Assembly (NCBI GenBank): GCA_947591475.1
Contig: CANQDE010000002.1
Location: 352,783 to 416,782 of the forward strand
Length of the DNA: 64,000 bases
Source: an uncultured Alistipes sp.
GTDB lineage: Bacteria > Bacteroidota > Bacteroidia > Bacteroidales > Rikenellaceae
Reading direction: 5' to 3'
Positions 7,576 to 16,403 of this stretch are shown here, one piece after another. Below the pieces are notes generated by a model. It saw nothing but the letters and a program-made list of their open reading frames with translations, had not been told where the DNA came from and searched no databases. A program made the translations under genes and the position numbers. Within the stretch, counting starts at the first letter, position 1. Each line of letters opens with the position of its first letter.

Positions 7576-7863
7576 TTATGCGATACTATATTGTAGGATT
7601 TTTTTTACCCACTGTTTTATCTCGTCGTCCGGCATGTCGTCGTTGAAGCGGATACTTATCCAATGCTTGGGACTCATGTTGTAGGGAGTGCCTACAGCCA
7701 TGTAGCGGGCTTTCAATTCGTCTATCCGGTCGAGATCGCATTGGACGGTGCAAGCATCGAAGCGGTCGATGTCGAAGAAACAGAAAATCCTGCCTCCGAC
7801 ATAAAACGCCAGCATGGATTGCGCGCCAAAAAGGCCATGCCCGAATAAGGCGGAAAATGGCAT
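7576..7863 (-). pseudogene. MmcQ/YjbR family protein, N-terminally truncated
   Basis: The 95 residues from ATG 7863 match the C-terminal two thirds of MmcQ/YjbR proteins: 'MLAFYVGGRIFCFFDID', 'QCDLDRIDELKARY' and 'MSPKHWISIRF'. The usual first ~25 residues are missing; upstream sequence in this frame runs into the LytTR gene end. The last residues ('KKILQYSIA') also diverge from the usual end, hinting at a late frameshift. The break lies within about 10 bp of the LytTR stop codon, so this is a plausible element/chromosome junction or deletion endpoint. Confidence 0.65.
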
Positions 7864-7873
7864 TTTTGCGGAA

Positions 7874-8584
7874 TCATTCCGCCGGATTATCCGGTTTCGG
7901 GGTTTGCAGCCGGGCGGTCGCTTTCTCCGCATATTGTCTTCCGACGGGCAACAGTTGTCCGGAGGTTAGGCGGATTTCCTGCCTGCTGAACGAACTTACG
8001 GCCTCCACGGCAACGATGAACGAACGGTGTATCCGCACGAATCGGCGTGCCGGCAGCAGCTCCTCCACCGCTTTGAGGTTCATGCGCGAGAGTACGTAGT
8101 GTCCCTTACGACGGAAAAATTTGGAGTAATTCTCCATCGCCTCGACATAAAGGATGTCGGCTATGGGTATTACGACGTTGTTGTACTCCTGTTTGACGGT
8201 GATGCTCTCCTCTGCTCCGTCAATATGCGCGATGCGCCGCTGTGCCTTCTCCACAGCGATCTCGAACCGTTCGTAGGAGAAAGGCTTGTGGAGGAAATCG
8301 ACGGCATCGAGGTCGAATCCGTCGAGCGCATAGCGGATGTATGCCGTAGTGAAGATGAAACAGGTCGTCTGCGGCAGTTTGCGGGCGATGTCCAGGCCGT
8401 TCAGGCAGTCCATCTCGATGTCGAGGAAAACGAGGTCGGGCTGTTGGTCGACAACCGCCTGCAACCCTTGCTGTGGTTCGCTGAACGTGCGCACCTCGAT
8501 GTCGCCCGAGCGTTCACAGAAGTTGGCGACGACCGACAATGCGATGGGTTCGTCGTCGATGGCTATGCAACGCATTTTTTTCAT
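7874..8584 (-). CDS. LytTR-family response regulator
   Basis: A 236-residue two-component regulator. An N-terminal receiver domain (about 1-120) has the acidic pocket 'DDE', the phosphoacceptor Asp in 'VFLDIEM' and the Lys in 'LHKPF'. A C-terminal LytTR DNA-binding domain (about 135-230) contains 'ILYVEAMENYSKFF' and 'RRFVRIHRSFIVAV'. The start at 8584 overlaps the kinase stop by 4 nt (ATGA), so the pair is translationally coupled. The divergent neighbours are an RND efflux operon, a likely target, though that is inference. The supplied ORF 7874-9643 extends far upstream and mixes this gene with an out-of-frame shadow of the kinase. Confidence 0.93.
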   Translation of the reverse strand: MKKMRCIAIDDEPIALSVVANFCERSGDIEVRTFSEPQQGLQAVVDQQPDLVFLDIEMDCLNGLDIARKLPQTTCFIFTTAYIRYALDGFDLDAVDFLHKPFSYERFEIAVEKAQRRIAHIDGAEESITVKQEYNNVVIPIADILYVEAMENYSKFFRRKGHYVLSRMNLKAVEELLPARRFVRIHRSFIVAVEAVSSFSRQEIRLTSGQLLPVGRQYAEKATARLQTPKPDNPAE

Positions 8585-9507
8585 CTCAGTCGTATGGTCA
8601 GATTCAGTTCGTATTCGGCGTTCTCTTCGCGGATGTCGAGCGTAAAGCGGCCGGGATAGAGCAGTTCCAGCCGCGCGCGGCAGTTTTCGATGCCGACGGC
8701 GGGTTCCTTCTCGGCGCGGCGTTTCATGATGCCGTTCCGCGTAGTGAAGCGGAGCGTTCCGTCTTCGACCTCCAGCCGGATGCGTATCGTGCAATCCCGG
8801 CTCGACGATGCTCCGTACTTGAAGGCGTTCTCGACGAACGTAATGAGCAGCATCGGAGGTATGCGCAGCGTATCGTCGTCCGTCTCGCATTCCCAGACGA
8901 CTTTCGTGCGGTCGTTCAACCGAAAGGATTGCAGTTCGATGTAGTGGCCGATGTAGTCCGTTTCGTCGCGCAGGGTTACGAGGTCGTCCGTGGCATGCGT
9001 GTACATGTATTGCACCATGTCGGCGAAGCGGACGAAAGCCGATTCGGTCTTGTCCGATTTCTGGATGACCAGACCGTAGAGCGTATTGAGCGTGTTGAAC
9101 AGAAAATGCGGATCGATTTGCGCCTTGTAGAGGGCCAGCTCGGCCTTGTTCTTCCGGCTTTCCAGCTCCTTCTTGGCCCATATCTGCCGGAAAAGCGCGA
9201 ATACCAGACTGATGGAGAGGCTGAAGCCGCTCACGACCAGAAACAGGAACCACACCGTCTGCCTGCGCAGGTGTTCTTTCAGATGGGGATGCAGGGGCGA
9301 GATGTCCGCCGAATCTTCGGGATAGGGAAACAGCGACAGCAAATAGGTCGCACCGAGAAACAGCAGGACAAAGACCGTCATGCTGCCGTATCGGCGGTTC
9401 ACGAACAGTCGAGGGAAGTCGACTTTCCGGATGGCGAAATAGAGCACGTAGAGATACCCCACCAGCGAAACGGCGAAAAGGGTGTACTTTTCGATCCATT
9501 TCTCCAC
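8581..9507 (-). CDS. LytS-type sensor histidine kinase (5' end uncertain)
   Basis: A membrane histidine kinase of the LytS/YpdA kind. Membrane segments are seen at about 'YTLFAVSLVGYLYVLYFA', 'MTVFVLLFLGATYLLSLF' and 'FLFLVVSGFSLSISLVFALF', followed by the His_kinase domain with 'AQIDPHFLFNTLNTLY' (His phosphosite) and an ATPase part ('ENAFKYGAS'). The ORF-track start is a GTG at 9507. In-frame sequence continues upstream to a stop at 9592-9594 and encodes another clear membrane helix ('DLLFCIVILPLVITLV'), but contains no ATG, GTG or TTG. The real start is therefore probably a rare codon, such as ATA at 9588 or 9573. It forms an operon with the LytTR regulator. Confidence 0.9.
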   Translation of the reverse strand: MEKWIEKYTLFAVSLVGYLYVLYFAIRKVDFPRLFVNRRYGSMTVFVLLFLGATYLLSLFPYPEDSADISPLHPHLKEHLRRQTVWFLFLVVSGFSLSISLVFALFRQIWAKKELESRKNKAELALYKAQIDPHFLFNTLNTLYGLVIQKSDKTESAFVRFADMVQYMYTHATDDLVTLRDETDYIGHYIELQSFRLNDRTKVVWECETDDDTLRIPPMLLITFVENAFKYGASSSRDCTIRIRLEVEDGTLRFTTRNGIMKRRAEKEPAVGIENCRARLELLYPGRFTLDIREENAEYELNLTIRLR

Positions 9508-9612
9508 CGGAACCAGCGTGATGACCAGTGGCAGGATGACGATGCAGAAGAGCAGGTCGACCGGTACGGTTATGTTTTTTTCTTTTATATTCTACAGTTT
9601 TTTCGATATGTG

Positions 9613-9620
9613 CAAAGATA
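9613..9620 (-). promoter_or_regulatory. Candidate promoter -7 box for the kinase/LytTR operon
   Basis: TATCTTTG on the minus strand matches TAnnTTTG. The predicted start site near 9605 leaves room for the extended kinase N-terminus (9588) but excludes the ATG at 9643 used by the overlapping ORF. No good upstream TTTG was found. Confidence 0.5.
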
Positions 9621-9744
9621 CGCATTGCAACCGTCGATGCCAAGCTCCGTTCGGACTGTTCGTCAACGCATTTCCGCCGTTCATCGACACAGTTTTTCCG
9701 TCCCGGCGCATTCTTCGTATCATTGCGTCCAAAAAACTATCGGT

Positions 9745-10866
9745 ATGAGTAACGGATATATGATGAAAACGATTCTTGCGTCCTGCCTGCTCTCGCTTTG
9801 CGCCTGCACTGCCGGCCGCGAGGGGCAGGAGCGACGAGCGGCGGCCTACCGCACGGATACGGTAACGTTGAGCGACCGCACGCTCCGTTCGGGCTATACG
9901 GCGACCATCCGCGGTTATCAGACCGTGGAAATCCGTCCGCAGGTGAGCGGGCAAATTACGGACATCCGGATGCGGGAAGGCGATGCCGTGCGCAAGGGAA
10001 GCGTGCTGTTCGTCATCGACCAAGCCCCCTACAAGGCGGCATACGACATCGCCGTCGCCAACGTGAAAAGCGCGGAAGCGGCCCTTTCCACCGCCCGGCT
10101 GATATGGGAGAGTAACAAGGGGCTGTTGGAGGAGGACGTGGTATCCGAATTCGACTTGCAGACCGCCCGCAACGAGGTCATCGAAGCGGAGGCCAAACTG
10201 GCATTGGCCGAGGCCGAGGCCGAGAACGCCCGCAACAACCTCTCCTATACGGAGGTGAAATCGCCGGTCGACGGCGTAGCGAGCATGATTCCCTACCGGG
10301 TCGGCGCACTGGTCGGCACCGCATCGGGCGAGCCGCTGGTTACCGTCTCGGACGACAGCCGGGTCTATGCCTATTTCTCGATGGCCGAGAACCAGATGCT
10401 GGACCTCGTGTTGAAATACGGGTCGTTGCAGCAGGCGATCCGGGAGATGCCCGAAGTGGAGTTGAAGATGAGCAACGGACAGCTGTACGCTTATAAGGGT
10501 CATATCGATGCCGTGAGCGGGACGATCGACGAAAGCACCGGAGCGGTGAGCCTGCGCGCCGTATTCCCCAACCGGGAACGGCTGCTGCGCAACGGCGGCA
10601 GCGGCACGGTGCTGATACCCTCCGTGAGCAAGGGGTGCATCGTCGTTCCGCAGACGGCGACCTACGAGTTGCAGGACCGCATCTTTGTCTACAAGGTCGT
10701 CGACGGGCGGGCGGTCTCCACCCGGATCGAGGTGCTTCCGGAGAACGACGGAAAGGAGTATATCGTGCAGTCGGGACTTTCCGAAGGGGATGTCATCATC
10801 GCCGAAGGTGCCGGACTGGTGCGTGAAGGGGCTATTGTCGAAACGGGGGAAACGAAAGGAGAGTAG
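9745..10866 (+). CDS. RND efflux periplasmic adaptor (membrane fusion protein), lipoprotein
   Basis: A 373-residue adaptor linking the inner-membrane RND pump to the outer-membrane channel. The N-terminus has a signal peptide with a Cys ('LSLCACTAG'), consistent with lipidation. Lipoyl half-motifs 'EIRPQVSGQITDIRMREGDAV' region and 'LSYTEVKSPVDGVA' flank a coiled-coil hairpin rich in Ala/Glu (about 95-165), followed by beta-barrel and membrane-proximal domains. The start is ATG 9745 or 9763; the ORF track extends wrongly back to 8539 through the antisense of the kinase. The pump gene follows after 3 nt. Substrates cannot be told from sequence. Confidence 0.95.
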   Translation: MSNGYMMKTILASCLLSLCACTAGREGQERRAAAYRTDTVTLSDRTLRSGYTATIRGYQTVEIRPQVSGQITDIRMREGDAVRKGSVLFVIDQAPYKAAYDIAVANVKSAEAALSTARLIWESNKGLLEEDVVSEFDLQTARNEVIEAEAKLALAEAEAENARNNLSYTEVKSPVDGVASMIPYRVGALVGTASGEPLVTVSDDSRVYAYFSMAENQMLDLVLKYGSLQQAIREMPEVELKMSNGQLYAYKGHIDAVSGTIDESTGAVSLRAVFPNRERLLRNGGSGTVLIPSVSKGCIVVPQTATYELQDRIFVYKVVDGRAVSTRIEVLPENDGKEYIVQSGLSEGDVIIAEGAGLVREGAIVETGETKGE

Positions 10867-10869
10867 GCC

Positions 10870-13800
10870 ATGAATATCAGAACTTTCATCGACCGGCCCA
10901 TATTTGCAGGCGTGATTTCGGTATTCATCACGCTGCTGGGCGTCATCTGCCTCGTTCAACTGCCCGTGGAGCAGTTCCCCGAAATCGCGCCTCCGACCGT
11001 GAGCGTATCGGCCACCTATTCCGGCGCCAACGCCGAAACGGTGCAGAAGAGCGTGGCCGTACCGCTCGAAGAGGCCATCAACGGCGTGGAGAACATGATG
11101 TACATGGTTTCGTCGGCCACCAATACCGGCACGGCAACCATACAGATCTATTTCCGGCAGGGAACCGACGGCGACATGGCGATGGTCAACGTACAGAACC
11201 GGTTGGCCTCGGCGCAGGGATTGCTGCCCGCCGAAGTGACCAAGAGCGGCATCACCGTCCGCAAACGTCAGACGAGCCGCATCAAGACATTGGCCCTGTA
11301 TAGCCCCGACGATTCGTTCGACGAGAAGTTTCTTTGCAATTACATGAAGATCAACGTCGAGCCTCGTCTCGCGCGCATCGCGGGCGTCGGCGAGGTGGAT
11401 GTCAAGGGGGCCGACTACTCGCTGCGTATCTGGCTCGACCCGGGCAAAATGGCCCAATACGGTCTCGTGCCGGCCGACATCCGGCGGGTGCTCGACGAGC
11501 AGAACCTCGAATCGCCCACCGGAACGCTGGGAGCCGAATCGGACAACACGTTCCGCTACGTGCTGAAATACCGCGGCCGCTACGACCGGGAGGTCGACTA
11601 CGGCAATCTGGTCGTCAGCGCGCAGGAGAACGGCACCGTCCTGCGGCTTAAAGATGTCGCACGAATCGAATTAGGATCGAAAACTTATGAATACATCGGT
11701 TCGGTGAACGGGCATCCCGGCACGACCTGCATGATTTCGCAGACCTCCGGCTCGAATGCCAACGAAATCATCGAGGAGATCGACAAGGTAGTGGCCGAAC
11801 TGTCGAAAGAGCTGCCCAAAGGGATGGCTATCGCCGACCTGATGAGCACCAAGGACTTTCTGGATGCTTCGATACGCGACGTGCTGAAAACCCTGCTCGA
11901 AGCCGTGCTGCTGGTCGTGCTGGTGGTCTACGTCTTTTTGCAGAACCTGCGCTCCACGCTCATTCCGACCCTTTCGATCGTCGTGTCGCTGGTCGGTACG
12001 TTCGCGTTCCTGCACGTGGCGGGCTTCAGTCTGAACATGATTACGCTCTTCGCGCTCGTGCTGGTCATCGGCACGGTGGTGGACAACGCCATCGTGGTGG
12101 TCGAAGCCGTGCAGGCCAAGTTCGACGAAGGTTGCCGTTCGCCCTACGAAGCCACGATTCGGGGGATGGAGGGTATTTCGTCCGCCCTGCTGACCTCGAC
12201 ATTCGTCTTCATGGCGGTGTTCATCCCGGTCAGCTTCATGGGCGGCACGACGGGAACTTTCTACACGCAGTTCGGCCTGACGATGGCCGTAGCGGTGGGT
12301 ATCTCGCTGCTCAACGCACTTACGCTCAGTCCGGCGCTCTGCACCCTGCTCATGACACCCCATGCGGCGCGCGACGGCGGTAAGCCGAGTTTTTCCGCAC
12401 GCTTCCATCTGGCATTCGAGGCGGCTTTCGACCGGCTGCTCGCACGCTACAAAAGCGGCGTCGCGCTTATGCTGCGGCGGAAATGGATCGCAGGGGCGCT
12501 GCTGGCGCTGACCTGCGGAGGGCTGGTCTATCTGATGCAAACGACCAAAACGGGCCTCGTGCCCAACGAAGACATGGGCACGATCAATATCGACGTGCAG
12601 ACTCCCCCGGGAACCAACTTGCAGGAGACGGTGCGCATCATGGAGGAGATCGACCGCCGCATCGGCGACATCCCGCAAATCGAGGTGTGCGCCCGGACGA
12701 CCGGCATGGGTATGTTGAGCGGTCAGGGTTCCTCGTGCGGTATGTTCACCATCCGCCTCAGGCCGTGGAACGAGCGCACGGGCGAGAACGACGGCATCCA
12801 ATCCGTCATCGACGAAATCTACCGCCGCACGGCCGGAATCACCGCCGCGAAAATCATCGTCTTCACCCAGGCCATGATTCCCGGATACGGCGTGAGCAGC
12901 GGTTTCGAGATTCATCTGCAAGACCAGAAAGGCGGTTCCGTCGAAGAGCTGCAACGCATCGCCGACCGATTGATCGGCGAACTGAACACCCGACCCGAAA
13001 TCGCCAAGGCGACAACCGCCTTCGACACGAAATATCCCCAATACCTCGTGGAAGTGGATGCCGCACGTTGCAAACAGACCGGCGTGTCGCCCGCCGATGT
13101 GCTGGACGTATTGTCTGGATATGTCGGCGGCATCTATGCCTCGAACATGAACCGCTTCTCGAAGCTCTATCGCGTCATGGTGCAGGCGTCGCCGGAGTAT
13201 CGGCTCGACACGAAAGCCTTGAACAACATGTTCGTGCGCAACGAACGGGGCGAGATGAGCCCCATCGGACAATATCTGACGCTGACCAAAGTCTACGGTG
13301 CGCAGTCGCTGGCACGTTTCAACCTCTTCTCCGCCATTGCCGTCAACGGCTCGGCCGCTTCGGGATACAGCTCCGGTGAGGCGATCCGCGCCGTGCGCGA
13401 GGTCGCCGACGAGGTGCTGCCTACGGGCTACGGCTACGAGTTCGGCGGCATGTCGCGCGAGGAGGCTTCGTCGGGCAGTTCGGCCGCCGCTATCTTCGTA
13501 ATCTGCTTCATCTTCATCTATCTGATTCTGTGCGCCCTTTACGAAAGTCTTTTCATGCCGGTGGTCATTCTGCTCTCCGTGCCGTTCGGGTTGGCGGGCA
13601 GCTTCCTTTTCGCCCGCCTGTTCGGACTGGAAAACAACATTTATCTGCAAGTCGGTCTGCTGATGCTCATCGGCCTGCTGGCCAAGACCGCCATTCTGCT
13701 CACCGAATACGCCACCGAACACCGCAGGAAGGGAGCGGGAATAGCCGTCGCCGCCCTGTCGGCCGCAAAAGCGCGCCTGCGTCCCATTCTGATGGCCTCG

Positions 13801-14001
13801 CTGACGATGGTATTCGGCATGCTGCCGATGATGTTCGCTTCGGGCGTAGGAGCCAACGGCAACATATCCATCGGTGTGGGCACGGTCGGCGGTATGCTCG
13901 TCGGCACGGTGGCCCTGCTGTTCGTCGTGCCGGTGCTGTTCGTCGTCTTCCAGCGAATCGAAGAGGCCGTCATGCCCCGGCGAATCTCAAAACAGTCGTA
14001 A
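10870..14001 (+). CDS. RND multidrug efflux permease (HAE1/AcrB type)
   Basis: A 1043-residue proton-driven inner-membrane exporter, of normal length for the family. The N-terminus 'FIDRPIFAGVISVFITLLG' is the standard first membrane helix. Two sets of membrane helices flank two large periplasmic domains. The TM4 region reads 'VVDNAIVVVEA', so the first of the two Asp seen in E. coli AcrB is kept and the second is Asn, as often seen in Bacteroidetes pumps. The C-terminal half repeats the helix pattern ('LMLIGLLAKTAILLTEYA'). It is the middle gene of a tight operon with the adaptor and the channel; the divergent LytS/LytTR pair is its likely regulator by position. Confidence 0.97.
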   Translation: MNIRTFIDRPIFAGVISVFITLLGVICLVQLPVEQFPEIAPPTVSVSATYSGANAETVQKSVAVPLEEAINGVENMMYMVSSATNTGTATIQIYFRQGTDGDMAMVNVQNRLASAQGLLPAEVTKSGITVRKRQTSRIKTLALYSPDDSFDEKFLCNYMKINVEPRLARIAGVGEVDVKGADYSLRIWLDPGKMAQYGLVPADIRRVLDEQNLESPTGTLGAESDNTFRYVLKYRGRYDREVDYGNLVVSAQENGTVLRLKDVARIELGSKTYEYIGSVNGHPGTTCMISQTSGSNANEIIEEIDKVVAELSKELPKGMAIADLMSTKDFLDASIRDVLKTLLEAVLLVVLVVYVFLQNLRSTLIPTLSIVVSLVGTFAFLHVAGFSLNMITLFALVLVIGTVVDNAIVVVEAVQAKFDEGCRSPYEATIRGMEGISSALLTSTFVFMAVFIPVSFMGGTTGTFYTQFGLTMAVAVGISLLNALTLSPALCTLLMTPHAARDGGKPSFSARFHLAFEAAFDRLLARYKSGVALMLRRKWIAGALLALTCGGLVYLMQTTKTGLVPNEDMGTINIDVQTPPGTNLQETVRIMEEIDRRIGDIPQIEVCARTTGMGMLSGQGSSCGMFTIRLRPWNERTGENDGIQSVIDEIYRRTAGITAAKIIVFTQAMIPGYGVSSGFEIHLQDQKGGSVEELQRIADRLIGELNTRPEIAKATTAFDTKYPQYLVEVDAARCKQTGVSPADVLDVLSGYVGGIYASNMNRFSKLYRVMVQASPEYRLDTKALNNMFVRNERGEMSPIGQYLTLTKVYGAQSLARFNLFSAIAVNGSAASGYSSGEAIRAVREVADEVLPTGYGYEFGGMSREEASSGSSAAAIFVICFIFIYLILCALYESLFMPVVILLSVPFGLAGSFLFARLFGLENNIYLQVGLLMLIGLLAKTAILLTEYATEHRRKGAGIAVAALSAAKARLRPILMASLTMVFGMLPMMFASGVGANGNISIGVGTVGGMLVGTVALLFVVPVLFVVFQRIEEAVMPRRISKQS

Positions 14002-14004
14002 GCC

Positions 14005-15375
14005 ATGAAGAAAACCATTCATATCCTATTCATCCTCTCGTCGCTGCTCCCGTTCGTGAGCGGCTGCGGAATCTATACGCACTACCAGCGTCCCGAACTG
14101 TCGGTCGCCGACAGTCTCTATTTTGGGCAGCCGCAGGCCGACAGCGTATCGCTCGCCGAACTGTCGTGGCGGGAACTCTTTACCGATTCACTGCTCCGGC
14201 AGTGGATCGAACGAGGCATCGGGAACAATACCGACCTGCGGGTGGCGCATCTGCGGACGGTGGAGGCGGAAGCCGTCCTGCAATCCTCCCGGCTGGCATT
14301 CCTGCCCTCCGTCTCTTTCGGCGCACAAGGCGGTATCTCCCATGCGAACGGCAATTCTACGAAACATACCTATACGGTCGGCCCGACGGCCGAGTGGGAG
14401 CTGGACATCTTCGGACGGCAGCGCAACGCCAAAGAGGGGGCGAAAGCAGCTCTCGGACAGAGCCGCGCCTACGAGCAGGCCGTGCGGACGCAACTCGTGG
14501 CGACCGTCGCCGACAGCTACTATACATTGCTGATGCTCGACGAGCAGTTGCAGATCAGTCGCCGCACGCTCACGACATGGAAAGAGAACATCCGCACCTT
14601 GTCGGCTCTCAAACGTGCCGGCAAGACGACCGAAGCCGCCGTATTGCAGGCCCGCGCCAACAAACTGGAGGTGGAGGGTTCCATGCTTACGCTGGAAAAA
14701 CGGATCGGCGAGTTGGAAAACTCCGTCTGCGCCCTGCTGGGCATCGCTCCCGAACGAATGGAACGGGGCACGCTCTCCGGACAATGCTTCCCCGACAGCC
14801 TGTCGGTTGGATTGCCGCTATCTCTGGTGAGCAACCGCCCCGACGTGCGGGAAGCCGAATATGCATTGATGCAGGCATGCTATACCGCCAACGAGGCCCG
14901 TTCGGCGTTCTATCCGCGCATCACGCTTTCGGGAACCGTCGGATGGACCAACAATGCCGGCGTCGTCGCCAATCCGGGCACATGGCTGTTCAACGCGGTG
15001 GGTTCGCTGGTGCAGCCTCTTTTCCACAAGGGTGAAAACATCGCCCGGCTGAAAATAGCCCGTGCCCGACAGGAAGAGGCCTTGTTGCGATTCCGCCAAA
15101 GCCTGCTCGATGCCGGAACCGAAGTGAACAACGCCCTGATCGTATGGCAGACGGCCCGTGGCCGGCTGGATATCGACCGCAAACAGATTCTCAATCTGAA
15201 AGCCGCCGTCTGGAACACGAAACTGCTGATGAAATACGGCCGCACCCACTATCTGGAAGTGCTCACCGCCCAGCAGAAACTTTTGCAGGCGGAGCTGGCG
15301 GAATCGGAAGACCGCTACGACGAGATACAGGGGGTCATCGCACTTTATCATGCCCTCGGCGGCGGAACGGAGTAG
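14005..15375 (+). CDS. RND efflux outer-membrane channel lipoprotein (TolC/NodT family)
   Basis: A 456-residue outer-membrane factor completing the tripartite pump. A lipoprotein signal peptide ends in 'FVSGCG'. Two internally similar halves follow, each with long helices that build the periplasmic tunnel ('TAEWELDIFGRQRNAKEGAKAAL', shown here only by region at about 125-150; 'LVSNRPDVREAEYAL' at about 273-287). The start 3 nt after the permease stop shows co-transcription. The Met at 14005 begins a basic-hydrophobic signal, supporting this start. Confidence 0.95.
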   Translation: MKKTIHILFILSSLLPFVSGCGIYTHYQRPELSVADSLYFGQPQADSVSLAELSWRELFTDSLLRQWIERGIGNNTDLRVAHLRTVEAEAVLQSSRLAFLPSVSFGAQGGISHANGNSTKHTYTVGPTAEWELDIFGRQRNAKEGAKAALGQSRAYEQAVRTQLVATVADSYYTLLMLDEQLQISRRTLTTWKENIRTLSALKRAGKTTEAAVLQARANKLEVEGSMLTLEKRIGELENSVCALLGIAPERMERGTLSGQCFPDSLSVGLPLSLVSNRPDVREAEYALMQACYTANEARSAFYPRITLSGTVGWTNNAGVVANPGTWLFNAVGSLVQPLFHKGENIARLKIARARQEEALLRFRQSLLDAGTEVNNALIVWQTARGRLDIDRKQILNLKAAVWNTKLLMKYGRTHYLEVLTAQQKLLQAELAESEDRYDEIQGVIALYHALGGGTE

Positions 15376-15510
15376 GTCGACCCGGCGTTCGTCATCGGAA
15401 ACATGTCGCTTATAATCATTCGCTTGCATCGCATTTCGGTTGTCGGTAAATTTGTATCGACAGCCTCGGAAAGAGGAGATTCCAGTTTTATTAAACAATT
15501 ATTTGCAGAC

Positions 15511-15840
15511 ATGAAAAAGATTTTGATTGCAGCCGCTCTTTTTGCGGCATTCGGGCTCGAAGGAGCGTATGCGAACAACGCAATGACTTCGCAGACTCAG
15601 ATCTCGGTTCCGGCCGAAGACGGATTCAAGGCGATCGAAGCCGACCAGCTTCCGCAGGCCGTGAAAGACGCCATCGCCAAGAACTACGAGGGACAGACCA
15701 TCAAGGCCGCCTACGTGAAGGAGGAAGGCGAGGTCAAGACCTACAAAGTAACTCTGGCCGCTGCCGACGACAAAACCTCCGACGTGCTCTTCAACGAGCA
15801 GGGCGAGGTGCTGCCCGGAGAGGAGAAAGCCGGGAACTAA
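15511..15840 (+). CDS. Small secreted PepSY-like protein
   Basis: A 109-residue protein with a signal peptide ('MKKILIAAALFAAFG...AYA') and one PepSY-like/beta-lactamase-inhibitor-like domain: 'LPQAVKDAIAKNYEGQTIKAAY' is cut short by the ORF's end but followed by 'TYKVTLAAADDKTSDVLFNEQGEV' region typical of such domains. It is probably periplasmic. The ORF-track start at 15403 adds 36 residues that do not look like a signal peptide, so ATG 15511 is chosen. It may be part of the efflux operon (135 nt gap) or separate; a terminator follows. Function is unknown. Confidence 0.8.
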   Translation: MKKILIAAALFAAFGLEGAYANNAMTSQTQISVPAEDGFKAIEADQLPQAVKDAIAKNYEGQTIKAAYVKEEGEVKTYKVTLAAADDKTSDVLFNEQGEVLPGEEKAGN

Positions 15841-15864
15841 ATTCCGATCATTCGGAACCGACGA

Positions 15865-15899
15865 AAACGCACCGCTGGATTTCTTCCGGCGGTGCGTTT
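15865..15899. terminator. Bidirectional intrinsic terminator
   Basis: AAACGCACCGC pairs with GCGGTGCGTTT around a 13-nt loop, with A-rich sequence on the left and T-rich on the right. It lies between the PepSY-like gene (plus) and the SnoaL-like gene (minus), serving both. Confidence 0.75.
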
Positions 15900-15922
15900 A
15901 TCGTTCTAATCAAGCCCGAACA

Positions 15923-16387
15923 TCAGACGACCTCTTTGGCAGGCGTGAAATCCTTGTCCATCGGCCGGATGAACGACCACGTGGAGTGGATAACGCGCCA
16001 CTGGCCGTCCGCCTCTTTCTGGTAGACCTCGATGCAGTTGTACTCCATGTCGATCAGCGTGGTCTTGGCGAACAGCTGGTAGGTCAATACAGCCATGTCC
16101 TCGCCGATCTGCACGCGGGGATTGCGGAAGTCGTAGCTGTCGGCGAAGAGTTTGCCGTCGATGGTTTTCAGAAACTCCGCAATGGCGGCATGGTCGTCGA
16201 TGCGCTCCGTAACGACCGCGTCGAAGTAGGTGAAGCTGCGTTTCGACCAAAGCTGTTCGTATCCTGACGTGTCGCCTTTGAACCACTTGTCGAGCGCCGC
16301 TTGCTCCAATCCGATGATGTGTTGTGCCAGAGCTTCCTGCTCCGGGCTGTCGTAGTGCCATGCAGTTGAATTGTTCGATTTTTCCAT
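15923..16387 (-). CDS. SnoaL-like/NTF2-like protein
   Basis: A 154-residue protein with the NTF2-like cone fold suggested by an N-terminal helix pair ('IIGLEQAALDKWFKGD'), 'YFDAVVTERIDDHAAIAEFLK', and alternating strands ending in 'WRVIHSTWSF'. This pattern fits DUF4440/SnoaL-like proteins, many of which bind small ligands or act on polyketide-like compounds; the actual substrate is unknown. No signal peptide. It lies 16 nt downstream of the radical SAM gene and probably shares its transcript. Confidence 0.75.
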   Translation of the reverse strand: MEKSNNSTAWHYDSPEQEALAQHIIGLEQAALDKWFKGDTSGYEQLWSKRSFTYFDAVVTERIDDHAAIAEFLKTIDGKLFADSYDFRNPRVQIGEDMAVLTYQLFAKTTLIDMEYNCIEVYQKEADGQWRVIHSTWSFIRPMDKDFTPAKEVV

Positions 16388-16403
16388 TTATTCTAATTTT
16401 TAT

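Noticed and set aside
9592-11457. 621-residue minus-strand ORF
   Set aside because: Antisense to the adaptor and permease genes; typical high-GC shadow composition.
11671-13722. 683-residue minus-strand ORF
   Set aside because: Antisense shadow of the RND permease; composition is His/Arg/Asp-rich from reading GC-rich codons backwards and no family motif is seen.
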